Assembly: GCA_014642895.1 (NCBI GenBank)
Contig: BMJD01000005.1
Span: 1 to 64,000, forward strand
Origin: Lentibacillus populi
Lineage (GTDB): Bacteria > Bacillota > Bacilli > Bacillales > Amphibacillaceae
DNA length: 64,000 nucleotides
Direction of reading: 5' to 3'
The notes under the pieces are model-generated. The model was given only the letters and a program-made list of their open reading frames with translations. It ran no database searches and was not told the DNA's origin. A program made the position numbers and the translations under genes. Every line of letters starts with the position of its first letter. Position 1 is the first letter of the stretch. This document shows, one piece after another, positions 54,327 to 63,188 of this stretch.

Positions 54327-55901
54327 TTAGCCGCTATGGGAGTAACTCCTTACCTTGTTCACCCGGTTAAACCGGTCTTTGTAAATAATATGCTCCCGAT
54401 TAAACTTTGTCGGACTGTCCAAACCGGCAACAGCAGCCATTTCAAAAACCCCTTCGCGCAGAGCGACCAAATAATTACAAACACGATATTTTTTCTCTTC
54501 AATGCTTAATGCCTTTTGAAGTTTAGGATCTGTCGTTGCAACACCAACAGGACAATTATTTGTATGGCAAACCTGCGCCATAATACAGCCGACACTAAGC
54601 ATAAAACCTCGGGCAATGTTGATCATGTCCGCGCCTAATGCAAGTGCCATCGCAATTTTATCCGGTGTAATCAGTTTCCCTGAGGCAATAATTTTTGTTC
54701 TGTCACGCAAATGATATTTTTTCAGCATATCATCAACAAGCGGCAATGCGGCAAATGTTGGCAGTCCTACTGATTCAGCAAGTTCATAATAAGTAGCCCC
54801 CGTACCGCCGTTCCCACCGTCGACTGTAATAAAATCTGGAACAATTCCCGTTTCGCTCATTGCCTGAATATAGTTTTCCACCTGATGTTCATCACCAACA
54901 ACAATTTTGGTACCGACTGGTTTACCGCCAATATCACGCATGTTATCGACGAATTCCAGTAAGTCCTTTGCATCATGAAACCCTCTGAATCTATTTGGAC
55001 TATTAATCGTTACCCCTGGTTCTACTTTACGAATTTCCGCAATTTCCTCGGTAACTTTACTGCCTTCCACGTGACCCCCACGTGTTTTTGCACCTTGAGC
55101 TAATTTCAATTCAAACGCTTTAACCTGTCCAATTTCGCTTCTGTTTTTAAATTCCTGCCAGGAAAACTCCCCATCCTTTGTCCGTACACCAAATAACCCT
55201 GGACTAATTTGCATAATAATATCTACATCACCCTTTTGATGATATGGGGAGACGCTTCCTTCCCCAGTATTCATCCATGTACCGCCAGCCATGCCCAGCC
55301 CTTTGGAAAGTGCTGTTATTGCATGATCCCCCAATGAACCAAAGCTCATTGCCGACTGGCCGATGAATCCTTTAATTTCAAACGGATGACGAACGGTATC
55401 TTTTCCGAGAATAATAGCTTCATCGTCAGTTAAATAAAACGGGTTAAGGATAGCTTCCTCATGGTGTTCTTTCCGACTTAGAAGCTTTTCATTATCGATC
55501 GTATAAAGCCTTGTTTTAATTTTAGGCTGCTGATCAATCTTCATTTCCTCTCGTTGACTTGGAAACATATGATTAACGATATATAACCCTTCCTCGGAAA
55601 AATCCCGTTCCGAACCATACCCGATCATCCGGCCGTTGTATTTTGCTGCTTTATAAACAAATTCAAATTCCCGCCGGTTAAACGGTTTTCCCTCATTATT
55701 ATTGTTAAAAAGATATTGACGGAATTCCGGTCCGGCTTTTTCAAGGATATAACGTATTTTTCCTAAAACAGGGTAGTTCCGCAATATCGAGTGTTCCTTT
55801 TGCTTCTGATCATGCAAGTAAATTCGCAGGAAGACTGCGAATGGGACTACAATTACCATCCCCAAGACGACAATTAATGTGATTAACAGATTAGTTGTCA
55901 T
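54327..55901 (-). CDS. yerD: FMN-binding glutamate synthase domain protein (YerD-like)
   Basis: A 524-residue protein with one N-terminal membrane helix (residues 5-27) and a GltB-type FMN/iron-sulfur barrel. Motifs include QSAMSFGSLGDHA, GEGSVSPYHQKGD, VDGGNGGTGATYYE near 365-378, and CIMAQVCHTNNCPVGVATTD, whose three cysteines bind a 3Fe-4S cluster. It lacks the glutamine amidotransferase domain, so it is not a complete glutamate synthase; the substrate is unknown. It matches B. subtilis YerD in length and layout. It is monocistronic by appearance. Confidence 0.92.
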   Translation of the reverse strand: MTTNLLITLIVVLGMVIVVPFAVFLRIYLHDQKQKEHSILRNYPVLGKIRYILEKAGPEFRQYLFNNNNEGKPFNRREFEFVYKAAKYNGRMIGYGSERDFSEEGLYIVNHMFPSQREEMKIDQQPKIKTRLYTIDNEKLLSRKEHHEEAILNPFYLTDDEAIILGKDTVRHPFEIKGFIGQSAMSFGSLGDHAITALSKGLGMAGGTWMNTGEGSVSPYHQKGDVDIIMQISPGLFGVRTKDGEFSWQEFKNRSEIGQVKAFELKLAQGAKTRGGHVEGSKVTEEIAEIRKVEPGVTINSPNRFRGFHDAKDLLEFVDNMRDIGGKPVGTKIVVGDEHQVENYIQAMSETGIVPDFITVDGGNGGTGATYYELAESVGLPTFAALPLVDDMLKKYHLRDRTKIIASGKLITPDKIAMALALGADMINIARGFMLSVGCIMAQVCHTNNCPVGVATTDPKLQKALSIEEKKYRVCNYLVALREGVFEMAAVAGLDSPTKFNREHIIYKDRFNRVNKVRSYSHSG

Positions 55902-56006
55902 TTCTTATCGCCTCCCTTCTTCCTATTAGATAACCAAGCAAAATTTGGCCATTTACTAAATAGATATTTCCCTGCTACAGCTTCTTGTAAACTTTAAAAC
56001 AAATAA

Positions 56007-56031
56007 GGAAGCGCTCAGCCCGGACGCTTCC
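56007..56031 (-). terminator. terminator after the phasin-like gene
   Basis: GGAAGCG and CGCTTCC form a stem around CTCAGCCCGGA, followed on the minus strand by TTATTTGTTTT. It lies 10 bases after the stop at 56042. Confidence 0.85.
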
Positions 56032-56041
56032 ATTCGTTTTC

Positions 56042-56338
56042 TTACTTATTCACTTTCTCCTCTAACTCCTTGATTCGTGATCGCAATGCATCAATATCGT
56101 CTTTCGTTGCGATGCCCAGGTCTTTGATCATTTGTTGTGTTTGCTCATATTGCTTGGCGCTCCATTCATTTTTTTTCGTCTCTCCTTTTTCCATGAAGTT
56201 GTTTAAGACGGTTCGTGCCTGCTCCTGGGTCAGCTCATTTTTATCCACGAGTTCCTTTAGCTTCTGCTCCAGCTTCTCCTTACCGCTCACAGCTGCACCT
56301 AACCCTAATAAAAATCCCTTGCGTAATAAGTCACCCAT
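56042..56338 (-). CDS. phasin-like coiled-coil protein
   Basis: A 98-residue helical protein, MGDLLRKGFLLGLGAAVSGK onward, with LVDKNELTQEQARTVLNNF and a C-terminal coiled coil (IDALRSRIKELEEKV). The pattern matches the phasin/PhaF-like family found beside AarF/UbiB kinases in Gram-positive bacteria. An amphipathic N-terminus could bind a lipid or granule surface. It follows the kinase gene by 13 bases and is probably co-translated. No polyhydroxyalkanoate synthase is visible in this window, so a link to storage granules is not shown. Confidence 0.75.
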   Translation of the reverse strand: MGDLLRKGFLLGLGAAVSGKEKLEQKLKELVDKNELTQEQARTVLNNFMEKGETKKNEWSAKQYEQTQQMIKDLGIATKDDIDALRSRIKELEEKVNK

Positions 56339-56351
56339 TGTTGATGCCTCC

Positions 56352-57995
56352 CTATTTAATTGATCGGATCATACGATAATGCTTGATGAAAAGGAAATTC
56401 AATATGAAGAAAAAGATGACGAGGACAACAATACTTCCGATAAAAAGTATTGACCTGCCAGCCTGATAGGCATAAATACTTGATACAATACTGCCTGCCA
56501 CCATGATAAACGTTACGATTTCGAGCAGCAAATAAAATTGATTTAGTAATCTGGTATGCTGCTGCTCTTTTTGCCATTTTCTATCCTTTTCCCCATTTTC
56601 CAGCCAATTTAACATTGCATTTGGAAAAGAGAGAATGGGTGTTGCGGCATCTTTGACAACTTGCTTATAAATCGAATCGATAAAGCCTTTACCGCCGTAC
56701 CATTCCTTAATTTTAGGTTTTGCCAGTTTTTCAAAGTCAATTTCCGGATAAATGCTGATCAATACCCCAAGAACAATGGAAATCGCCCTGCCCAAATAGG
56801 CATAGTCAGCTGACAATTGAATTGGCTGTTCTTTAATAAATATGCGGATGTCATCCTTGATTTGTTCCATAATATGTGCATTCATTTCTTTAAATGAGCC
56901 GTTTTCGTACATTTCGATTGTTTGCTTAATTATTTTTATTAATTTATCCCTGTCTGCATTTGGTAAAATAAAATTCATTTCATCAAGCGTCTTTAGTATT
57001 CTATCGTAATCGTCAACGATTATCCCCTGAATCAGCCGTTTGAAAAGATGGGTATCCTGTTTGCGGATTTCCCCAATCATGCCAAAATCGATGATCGCGA
57101 TGGTTCCGTCCTGCTGGATTAGTATATTCCCGGCATGAGGGTCAGCATGAAAATGACCAGGGTTGAAAAATTGCTCAAAGTAAAAATCAAATACTGCTTT
57201 TGCCGTTTGCCTGACATTAATATTGTGCTCCGCCATATAAACTGTATCCGTTATTTTTGCACCCTCAATCCATTCCATGACAAGGATTTTATTCGTGCAT
57301 AACTGCTCTTCGTATGCAGGAATATGGATGGAATGGTAATCCTTATACCTTTCTTTGAAATACTTTCCAAACGCGAGCTCCTTTTCAAAATCCAGCTCAC
57401 GTTCCATCACCAAAACAAGTTCACGGTATAATGCATTTAAATCTGTCTTCTTGCCAAATGATGTTAACAGACGGATAAGCCAAAACACGATCTTTAATGC
57501 TTTAAAGTCAATGTAAAAGATTTCTTTGACACGGTGCCTTCGTACTTTAATCGCAACGATTGTTCCATCATGCAGTTTTCCTTGATAAACTTGGCCAATC
57601 GACGCAGAGGCTATCGGTTTATCAATTATTTCCGCAAAATGATCATCAATACTCCCGCCCCATTCTTCTTCCATTACTTCTTTGGCATAAGAAAATGGTA
57701 TCGGTGGAACACGGTCAACGAGTCCGCTTAATTCCCGGATAAATACATCTGGCATGAAATCGGCCCTGGTACTTAAAAACTGTCCGACTTTGATCAAAAC
57801 ACCGCCAAGTTTAATCGCCTTCGTTCGATATTCACTTGCCATTTCCCGCAAAAGTTCATTCCATTTTTGCCTTGTTCGCTCATCCCATATCCGATGCCGC
57901 AAATGGAAAAAATATAGCCGGAAAATAAATTTCACCGTCATCCAAACAATAATCGTACAACGATAAATGACATTGTATTTTAAGCCGTTTTGCAC
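56352..57995 (-). CDS. AarF/UbiB family atypical kinase
   Basis: A 547-residue ABC1/ADCK/UbiB-type protein kinase-like ATPase. The signature KLGGVLIKVGQFLSTR (KxGQ motif) is near residue 63-78, and ASIGQVYQGKLHDG (alanine-rich nucleotide loop) near 135-150. HADPHAGNILIQQDG holds the catalytic-loop Asp and the metal Asn, followed by IIDFGMIG, and two C-terminal membrane helices end the protein. Relatives support quinone or lipid biosynthesis. The start was put at the second GTG behind GAGGTGTTGATC; another GTG lies three codons upstream. A menaquinone-linked or membrane-lipid role is inferred. Confidence 0.88.
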   Translation of the reverse strand: MQNGLKYNVIYRCTIIVWMTVKFIFRLYFFHLRHRIWDERTRQKWNELLREMASEYRTKAIKLGGVLIKVGQFLSTRADFMPDVFIRELSGLVDRVPPIPFSYAKEVMEEEWGGSIDDHFAEIIDKPIASASIGQVYQGKLHDGTIVAIKVRRHRVKEIFYIDFKALKIVFWLIRLLTSFGKKTDLNALYRELVLVMERELDFEKELAFGKYFKERYKDYHSIHIPAYEEQLCTNKILVMEWIEGAKITDTVYMAEHNINVRQTAKAVFDFYFEQFFNPGHFHADPHAGNILIQQDGTIAIIDFGMIGEIRKQDTHLFKRLIQGIIVDDYDRILKTLDEMNFILPNADRDKLIKIIKQTIEMYENGSFKEMNAHIMEQIKDDIRIFIKEQPIQLSADYAYLGRAISIVLGVLISIYPEIDFEKLAKPKIKEWYGGKGFIDSIYKQVVKDAATPILSFPNAMLNWLENGEKDRKWQKEQQHTRLLNQFYLLLEIVTFIMVAGSIVSSIYAYQAGRSILFIGSIVVLVIFFFILNFLFIKHYRMIRSIK

Positions 57996-58072
57996 GATCA
58001 ACACCTCAACATACTCTACCCGAAATAATGGTTACGTTAAACCTTCTCTTTAGCTGGTTGGAATTATCAGGG

Positions 58073-58440
58073 CGTGTTCAAAAAAGGGGATAGAAGTTCC
58101 TGACCGTTAGAAACAATCCTCCCTGAATCATTGTACAGTCTCCAAGAAGATGGCTTCCAGAGGACGTACTGTCTCCTGAACTGGCCTTGACATAGGTGGA
58201 TTAGTAGAAGATATTTTTCCCTTGTATTTAAGCAATGTATGAAGAAATTTATGGAATTTCTTCATAATCCTTATTAGAAGGCAATCAGAAATGTCACCAA
58301 ATGATAGCGGCAAATTCCGGCCTGCCTGTTTCTTGCTGCGAGCCGCTTCTACCTACTTGCTGGTGTACAGGTCATGCTAGTGTTGCTAGAGGAGATCGCG
58401 TTCTCAGTCACCCTTCCAATTTGGAGGTTTTTTGAACACG
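58073..58440. repeat. TGTTCA-type element, 368-bp long copy f
   Basis: Perfect 13-bp terminal inverted repeats CGTGTTCAAAAAA (58073-58085) and TTTTTTGAACACG (58428-58440) enclose 340 bp without a convincing gene. The interior contains TCACCAAATGATAGCGGC (58294-58311), the loop sequence of the short copies. It may be the fuller non-autonomous element. No transposase is present. Confidence 0.65.
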
Positions 58441-58512
58441 TACTATTAGTATATGCGAAAAAATTGGTTATCATTTATGCATGATTAATTTCTCTTTTGC
58501 AAAAATATTAAA

Positions 58513-58541
58513 TTGTTTCTAAACCTCCCCTCTGCTATAAT
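58513..58541 (+). promoter_or_regulatory. sigma-A promoter of the YjiH-like gene
   Basis: TTGTTT (58513-58518), 17 bases, TATAAT (58536-58541), about 65 bases before the ATG. Confidence 0.7.
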
Positions 58542-58605
58542 AAAGGAATGCAGGGAGAACTTCAGAGATCAACAACAAGAGGAGAATACACAGGGGGACA
58601 ACTTC

Positions 58606-59955
58606 ATGAACGAGAGGAAATATACACTGGTGGATAGCCTTAAGTTTATTATTCCATCATTGCTCGGTATTTTTTTATTTATGGTACCTGTTCCAACAAG
58701 TGATGGGCTAACGATCCCTATCGCGGTGTTGGCTAATTGGGTACAAGCCGGACTTGCCGGTCAATTATCAGCCATTATGATGATAATTATCGTTATTACT
58801 GCACTTATGACGGTTATTGCTAAAGTATCCGGACCGGAAAGCTTCGCCCGAACACCTTTTTTTCAGCAATTATTTTATGTCAGCAACTTTTGGACTGTGA
58901 CAAGGGTACTGGCAGCCGTTTTCGCTGTGATGGTTTACTTCCAGCTGGGACCCGAGGCTGTATATAGTGAAGATACCGGCCAAATGATACTGGATGATTT
59001 ACTGCACACATTATTTGCGGTCTTTCTGTTTGCCGGCTTATTCTTACCGTTGTTAATGAATTTTGGGTTATTGGATTTATTTGGCACGCTGATGACCAAA
59101 GTAATGCGGCCATTATTTCGGTTGCCGGGGCGCTCATCCATTGACTCCCTTGCTTCCTGGATCGGTGACGGGACAATTGGCGTTTTGTTAACAAGCAAGC
59201 AATATGAAGATGGCTACTACACCAAACGTGAGGCGGCTGTTATTGGGACAACCTTTTCTGTTGTATCGATCACATTTACATTGGTTGTTATAGGCCAGGT
59301 CGACCTTGGGTATATGTTCGTACCATTCTATTTAACAGTACTTGCTGCCGGATTTATTGCCGCACTCATTATGCCACGGATTCCGCCACTGTCGCGAAAA
59401 CCGGATACGTATGTCAACGAAGTAGAAGGAAATAACGAGGAACAAATTCCCGAGGGTCATAATAGCTTATCATACGGTTATCAAAAAGCGATTGAACAAG
59501 CGCGAAAAGAATCAAGCGTGTTCAAGTTTTTTAAGGAAGGCGGGCAAAATGTCCTTGATATGTGGATGGGTGTTGCACCAGTGGTAATGGCATTTGGTCT
59601 GGTTGCACTGATCATTGCCGAGTATACGCCATTCTTCCAGTGGCTCGGTGTCCCATTTATTCCTTTGTTGGAAGCGATGCAGATCCCATTTGCCGCGGAG
59701 GCTTCGGAAACCATTTTAGTCGGTTTCGCCGATATGTTCCTGCCTACCATTATCGGTTCTGGAATCGAAGCGGATATGACAAGATTTATCATTGCGGCAC
59801 TATCGGTCACTCAGCTGATTTATATGTCTGAAGTTGGTGGACTGTTATTAGGTTCCAAGGTACCGGTGTCGTTTAAAGACTTATTGATCATCTTTTTACT
59901 GCGGACTATTATTACATTGCCGATTATTACGTTAATCGCACACTTTTTATTTTAA
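58606..59955 (+). CDS. YjiH-type nucleoside-recognition membrane protein
   Basis: A 449-residue protein with about ten membrane helices, starting MNERKYTLVDSLKFIIPSLLG. It has nucleoside-recognition (Gate) domain features (GPESFARTPFFQQLF, WIGDGTIGVLLTSKQYEDGYYT, PSSRSSID-type loops, and a late ADMFLPTIIGSG segment). A polar cytosolic linker lies near residues 260-305. Members are inferred transporters; the substrate is unproven. The start follows CAGGGGGACAACTTC; upstream codons in the same frame were dropped because they overlap the promoter. It ends in a convergent terminator. Confidence 0.85.
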   Translation: MNERKYTLVDSLKFIIPSLLGIFLFMVPVPTSDGLTIPIAVLANWVQAGLAGQLSAIMMIIIVITALMTVIAKVSGPESFARTPFFQQLFYVSNFWTVTRVLAAVFAVMVYFQLGPEAVYSEDTGQMILDDLLHTLFAVFLFAGLFLPLLMNFGLLDLFGTLMTKVMRPLFRLPGRSSIDSLASWIGDGTIGVLLTSKQYEDGYYTKREAAVIGTTFSVVSITFTLVVIGQVDLGYMFVPFYLTVLAAGFIAALIMPRIPPLSRKPDTYVNEVEGNNEEQIPEGHNSLSYGYQKAIEQARKESSVFKFFKEGGQNVLDMWMGVAPVVMAFGLVALIIAEYTPFFQWLGVPFIPLLEAMQIPFAAEASETILVGFADMFLPTIIGSGIEADMTRFIIAALSVTQLIYMSEVGGLLLGSKVPVSFKDLLIIFLLRTIITLPIITLIAHFLF

Positions 59956-59958
59956 TAG

Positions 59959-59993
59959 TAAAAGCCACCACAAAAATTATGTGGTGGCTTTTA
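59959..59993. terminator. bidirectional terminator
   Basis: TAAAAGCCACCAC and GTGGTGGCTTTTA form a perfect 13-bp stem around AAAAATTAT, between the convergent genes at 59955 and 59999. Confidence 0.92.
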
Positions 59994-59998
59994 CTTGA

Positions 59999-60826
59999 TT
60001 ATTTAAATTCGATACTTACTACATCCTTAATCTTTTCCGTGATCAACGAGGTGTTTTTCGGGATTTCGGTATCAACCTTTTCTATTTCACTGCCCTTTTT
60101 AACTAACCGATCATCATAGCCCATTTGTTTAGCCATCTGTTTCATAAATTCATAAAAGCTTTGTTTTTCTTCCGGACCAACATGGTAAACACCTGTCACA
60201 TCATTATGAACCATTACATCGATAGCCTTTGTTAAATCATCGATATGCACAAAGGTGCGAATGAGGTCATCCCGGAATTCGATTGGATTTCCGGAGCGTA
60301 AATGGTAAGACAGTTGATCGGTTCGTTCATCCAGCTTACCAATTCCATTCTCCCCATAAATTGGGCCAGCCCTTAAAATGATATAATTGGTTAATTCATT
60401 ATCAATTAATCGCTCTGCCTTCACCTTCCCATTTGCATAGTTACTAAACGAATGATCATCAGGCAGGTTGGATAATGGATCATCTTCTTCATAAGGCCCG
60501 TTTCCATCAGAGAAAACAAAGTCAGACGAAATATAGACCAATTTTGTTTGCGGCGTCAGGTGTGTGATCAAATGGATCAGGCCTTGATCAGTTAACTTGT
60601 GTTCGTTTGGTCCGCTCATGACCGTCCAAACGACTACGTCCGGGTTTTCCTTCTTGTAAAAATTTGAGAACGACTCAGGCTCATTGACATCCAATTTGTA
60701 TAGACCTTCCAGGATTGCTGGTTCCTGTAAATATGTCCCAACCACTTCATCCGTGTCTGTATGATGAAGCTGCTGATACACTGAAGCACCTACATAACCA
60801 TTAGCGCCGAATACACAAACCTTCAT
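59999..60826 (-). CDS. dTDP-4-dehydrorhamnose reductase-like SDR protein
   Basis: A 275-residue extended short-chain dehydrogenase: Rossmann GANGYVGASVYQQL near residues 6-19, VYISSDFVFSDGNGPYEEDDPL, and YANGK as the catalytic Tyr-Lys pair. It resembles RmlD-type sugar nucleotide reductases and related epimerase-like proteins. It has no rhamnose gene cluster around it, so the true substrate is unknown. The ATG follows GGAAGGTGACAGAA; a GTG three codons upstream is less likely. It lies 35 bases after the acyltransferase gene and shares its strand. Confidence 0.85.
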   Translation of the reverse strand: MKVCVFGANGYVGASVYQQLHHTDTDEVVGTYLQEPAILEGLYKLDVNEPESFSNFYKKENPDVVVWTVMSGPNEHKLTDQGLIHLITHLTPQTKLVYISSDFVFSDGNGPYEEDDPLSNLPDDHSFSNYANGKVKAERLIDNELTNYIILRAGPIYGENGIGKLDERTDQLSYHLRSGNPIEFRDDLIRTFVHIDDLTKAIDVMVHNDVTGVYHVGPEEKQSFYEFMKQMAKQMGYDDRLVKKGSEIEKVDTEIPKNTSLITEKIKDVVSIEFK

Positions 60827-60861
60827 TTCTGTCACCTTCCCTTAATGGATTGGAATTAAGA

Positions 60862-61887
60862 TTACGTGTTAAGGTTCTGGTTGTGCTGTGTTCTTCTGTT
60901 TGTCTGACCAAAGAAACCTCTTATATTAGATATCTTCCCTTCAATAAAAGGCTGCCAAACCACTTTTATCGGTTTACTTGATAATACGAGGACAATTGCT
61001 GCTGAAATAACGGCCAATCCAAAGAGATCAATTATATTATTGATTGCAAATAAATCTGTTTCCCGGAAGAACTGGATAAAAAACCCGTGCAATAAATAAA
61101 CGTAGAGTGTTCTTGTTCCCAAGATAGTCAGCTTATGTTTACTTTTCGGTATCCAGGCTAAAACACTCATCGCCATCAATGCAGAAGTTACATAGACAAT
61201 TAGTCGTGCCAAACCGCCGAACTCCGGCATCCCCAGATCCCCATATGATTTCGAAGCTAACAGCCAGCCGGAATTAATCTCCGGAGCCAAATATATCGCT
61301 CCTGCCACAGACAGCATAACAATTACCGAAATAATTTTAGCTGCTTTTGTTTTTAGCAGCATGACATGCTCTTCTTTTAACCAGTAACCGATCAAGAAAA
61401 ACGGAAAGAATACAAACGTACGTGATAAGCTGAATGTATGACCAACCTCGCCAAAGTAGCCGACGATTAAGCCAATTTCAACCGCAATTGCAATACTCAG
61501 TACTGGTGGTATCTTTTTAAACCAATAGAGCAGCATGTGCCAGCTGAACAGACTAAATAAGAACCACAAAGACCATTGTGGATAAAAAACACCTGATTGC
61601 CAATCGTCTTTACCGATGAAAAAGTAAAACGCCGTATATAGAAGCTGAAAAATTAAATATGGCAGTATTAGTTTTTTTGCTAGTTTAAGAACATAAGCCT
61701 TATTTCCTGAGCCTTTGGCAAAAAATCCGGATAAGAAAATAAATGCAGGCATATGAAAGGTGTAGATCCATGTATATAGTGTATTGATATCGTTTGATCC
61801 ATTTGTAAATGGCTGAATCATGTGCCCAAATACGACTAAAAATATTAATGCAAGTTTCGCATTATCAAAAAACGCATTTCTTTCCAT
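60862..61887 (-). CDS. membrane acyltransferase 3 family protein
   Basis: A 341-residue polytopic protein with about ten membrane helices. The start MERNAFFDNAKLALIFLVVFGHMIQPF is characteristic of the acyltransferase-3 family, with the conserved H in VFGHMIQP and later YTFHMPAFIFLSGFF. Such enzymes O-acylate surface sugars or lipids, with an acyl donor in the cytosol. The start follows AAAGGATGAGTTGC; a GTG/ATG three codons further upstream is possible. It may act with the reductase-like gene downstream on a surface glycan, but that is an inference. Confidence 0.88.
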   Translation of the reverse strand: MERNAFFDNAKLALIFLVVFGHMIQPFTNGSNDINTLYTWIYTFHMPAFIFLSGFFAKGSGNKAYVLKLAKKLILPYLIFQLLYTAFYFFIGKDDWQSGVFYPQWSLWFLFSLFSWHMLLYWFKKIPPVLSIAIAVEIGLIVGYFGEVGHTFSLSRTFVFFPFFLIGYWLKEEHVMLLKTKAAKIISVIVMLSVAGAIYLAPEINSGWLLASKSYGDLGMPEFGGLARLIVYVTSALMAMSVLAWIPKSKHKLTILGTRTLYVYLLHGFFIQFFRETDLFAINNIIDLFGLAVISAAIVLVLSSKPIKVVWQPFIEGKISNIRGFFGQTNRRTQHNQNLNT

Positions 61888-62153
61888 GCAACTCATCCTT
61901 TTTGATAAAGTATCGCTTCTGTATAATCAAGTCTACCCGTTTTTAAAGAAAAATACATGCGAAAAACAGCGAATTCATAAGGTTGTTAGGGAACTGTAAA
62001 TGGAATGAAAGAAAGATACCATTGCGTAATATTTTTCATGAAAATGCCACATTTTAATGTGCCGAAATGTTTAATTGACCAGCGTACCGGTTATGGCAAG
62101 GATTTATGACGGACTCCGGCACCCGCAGGAACCCTGCAAGTGCCTGTCCATCT

Positions 62154-63005
62154 CTATTTTGCAACCTTTTTCTTTTTCTCGCCTGTATTTGTTTTCGTTT
62201 TCCGCTTGGGCTGTTTCGGCTTTGGTTTGTCCTGTTTTGCCCGATCCAGTGAGGCCTGAAGTGCATCCATCAGATTCGTTACATTATCTGGCACTGGCTG
62301 CTTTTCACCTGTTACGACCTGCTCCTTATTTTTCTTTTCTTCAATTAAATCCAACAGTGCAGTCCTGTATTCATCTTTATACTTCTCCGGATCAAATTCT
62401 GTTGTCAATTGATCAATCAGCATTTTAGCGGTTTCCAATTCCTTTTTTTCCGGTTCCGCTTGTTCCGGGACATTGGGAACATCCTGAACCTTGCGTACCT
62501 CGTCAGGATAATGTATCGTTTCGACAACGAGTGTATTTTGATAAACACGGATAACAGCAAGCTGTTCCTTGGATCGAATAATCATTTTGGCAATACCAAT
62601 CTTCCCAGTATCCATTAATGCCGCACGCAAAAGCCCGTACGCCTTTCCGCCCCCCTCATTAGGCGATAAATAATAGCTTTTTTCAAAGTAGATCGGGTCA
62701 ATTTCCTCTAATTGGACAAAATCGACAATTTCAACTGCCTTATCTTCTTGTTCCTTTTTCAAGGCTTGCAATTCCTCTTCATCTAACACGACAAATTTGT
62801 TTTTTGCATACTCATATGCTTTGACAATTTCGTCATTCTTTACTTCCCGGTCACACACAGGACAAACACGTTCATACTTAATCGGGGATTGACATTCTTT
62901 ATGGAGCTGCCTAAGCTTTACATCTTTATTTTCGGTAGCAGCATGCATTTTGACCGGAATATTGACCAGGCCAAAGCTGATTGTACCTTTCCACATCGTG
63001 TGCAT
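62154..63005 (-). CDS. ku: non-homologous end-joining protein Ku
   Basis: A 283-residue homodimeric DNA-end-binding protein. MHTMWKGTISFGLVNIPVKM begins the beta-barrel core in standard fashion. HKECQSPIKYERVCPVCDREV and DFVQLEEIDPIYFEKSYYLSP are core signatures, and a lysine-rich tail ends KKKKVAK and may help bind DNA. The start was placed at MHTMWKG, after AAGGGAGGTCGTTGCC; the longer open frame upstream is not conserved. It is divergent from ligD. In B. subtilis ykoV/ykoU are made in the developing spore and repair breaks at germination. Confidence 0.95.
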   Translation of the reverse strand: MHTMWKGTISFGLVNIPVKMHAATENKDVKLRQLHKECQSPIKYERVCPVCDREVKNDEIVKAYEYAKNKFVVLDEEELQALKKEQEDKAVEIVDFVQLEEIDPIYFEKSYYLSPNEGGGKAYGLLRAALMDTGKIGIAKMIIRSKEQLAVIRVYQNTLVVETIHYPDEVRKVQDVPNVPEQAEPEKKELETAKMLIDQLTTEFDPEKYKDEYRTALLDLIEEKKNKEQVVTGEKQPVPDNVTNLMDALQASLDRAKQDKPKPKQPKRKTKTNTGEKKKKVAK

Positions 63006-63188
63006 GGCAACGACCTCCCTTTTTTCTATAGTGTTCCGCCACCATTTATTTTTATCCCGTTGTTGTGCCGCCGCATCCGTGCCTCTTCGGTGCCAAGTCA
63101 TTTCCCGAATTTCGCCGAATTTTTACCACGTCTGCGGTTTATTCTTGGCCATTCTAGACATCTTAATAGGGAGAGAGGTGTTTCGAAT

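Noticed and set aside
58128..58313. 61-residue minus-strand protein
   Set aside because: It is within the long inverted-repeat element, has no clear start site and no recognisable features.
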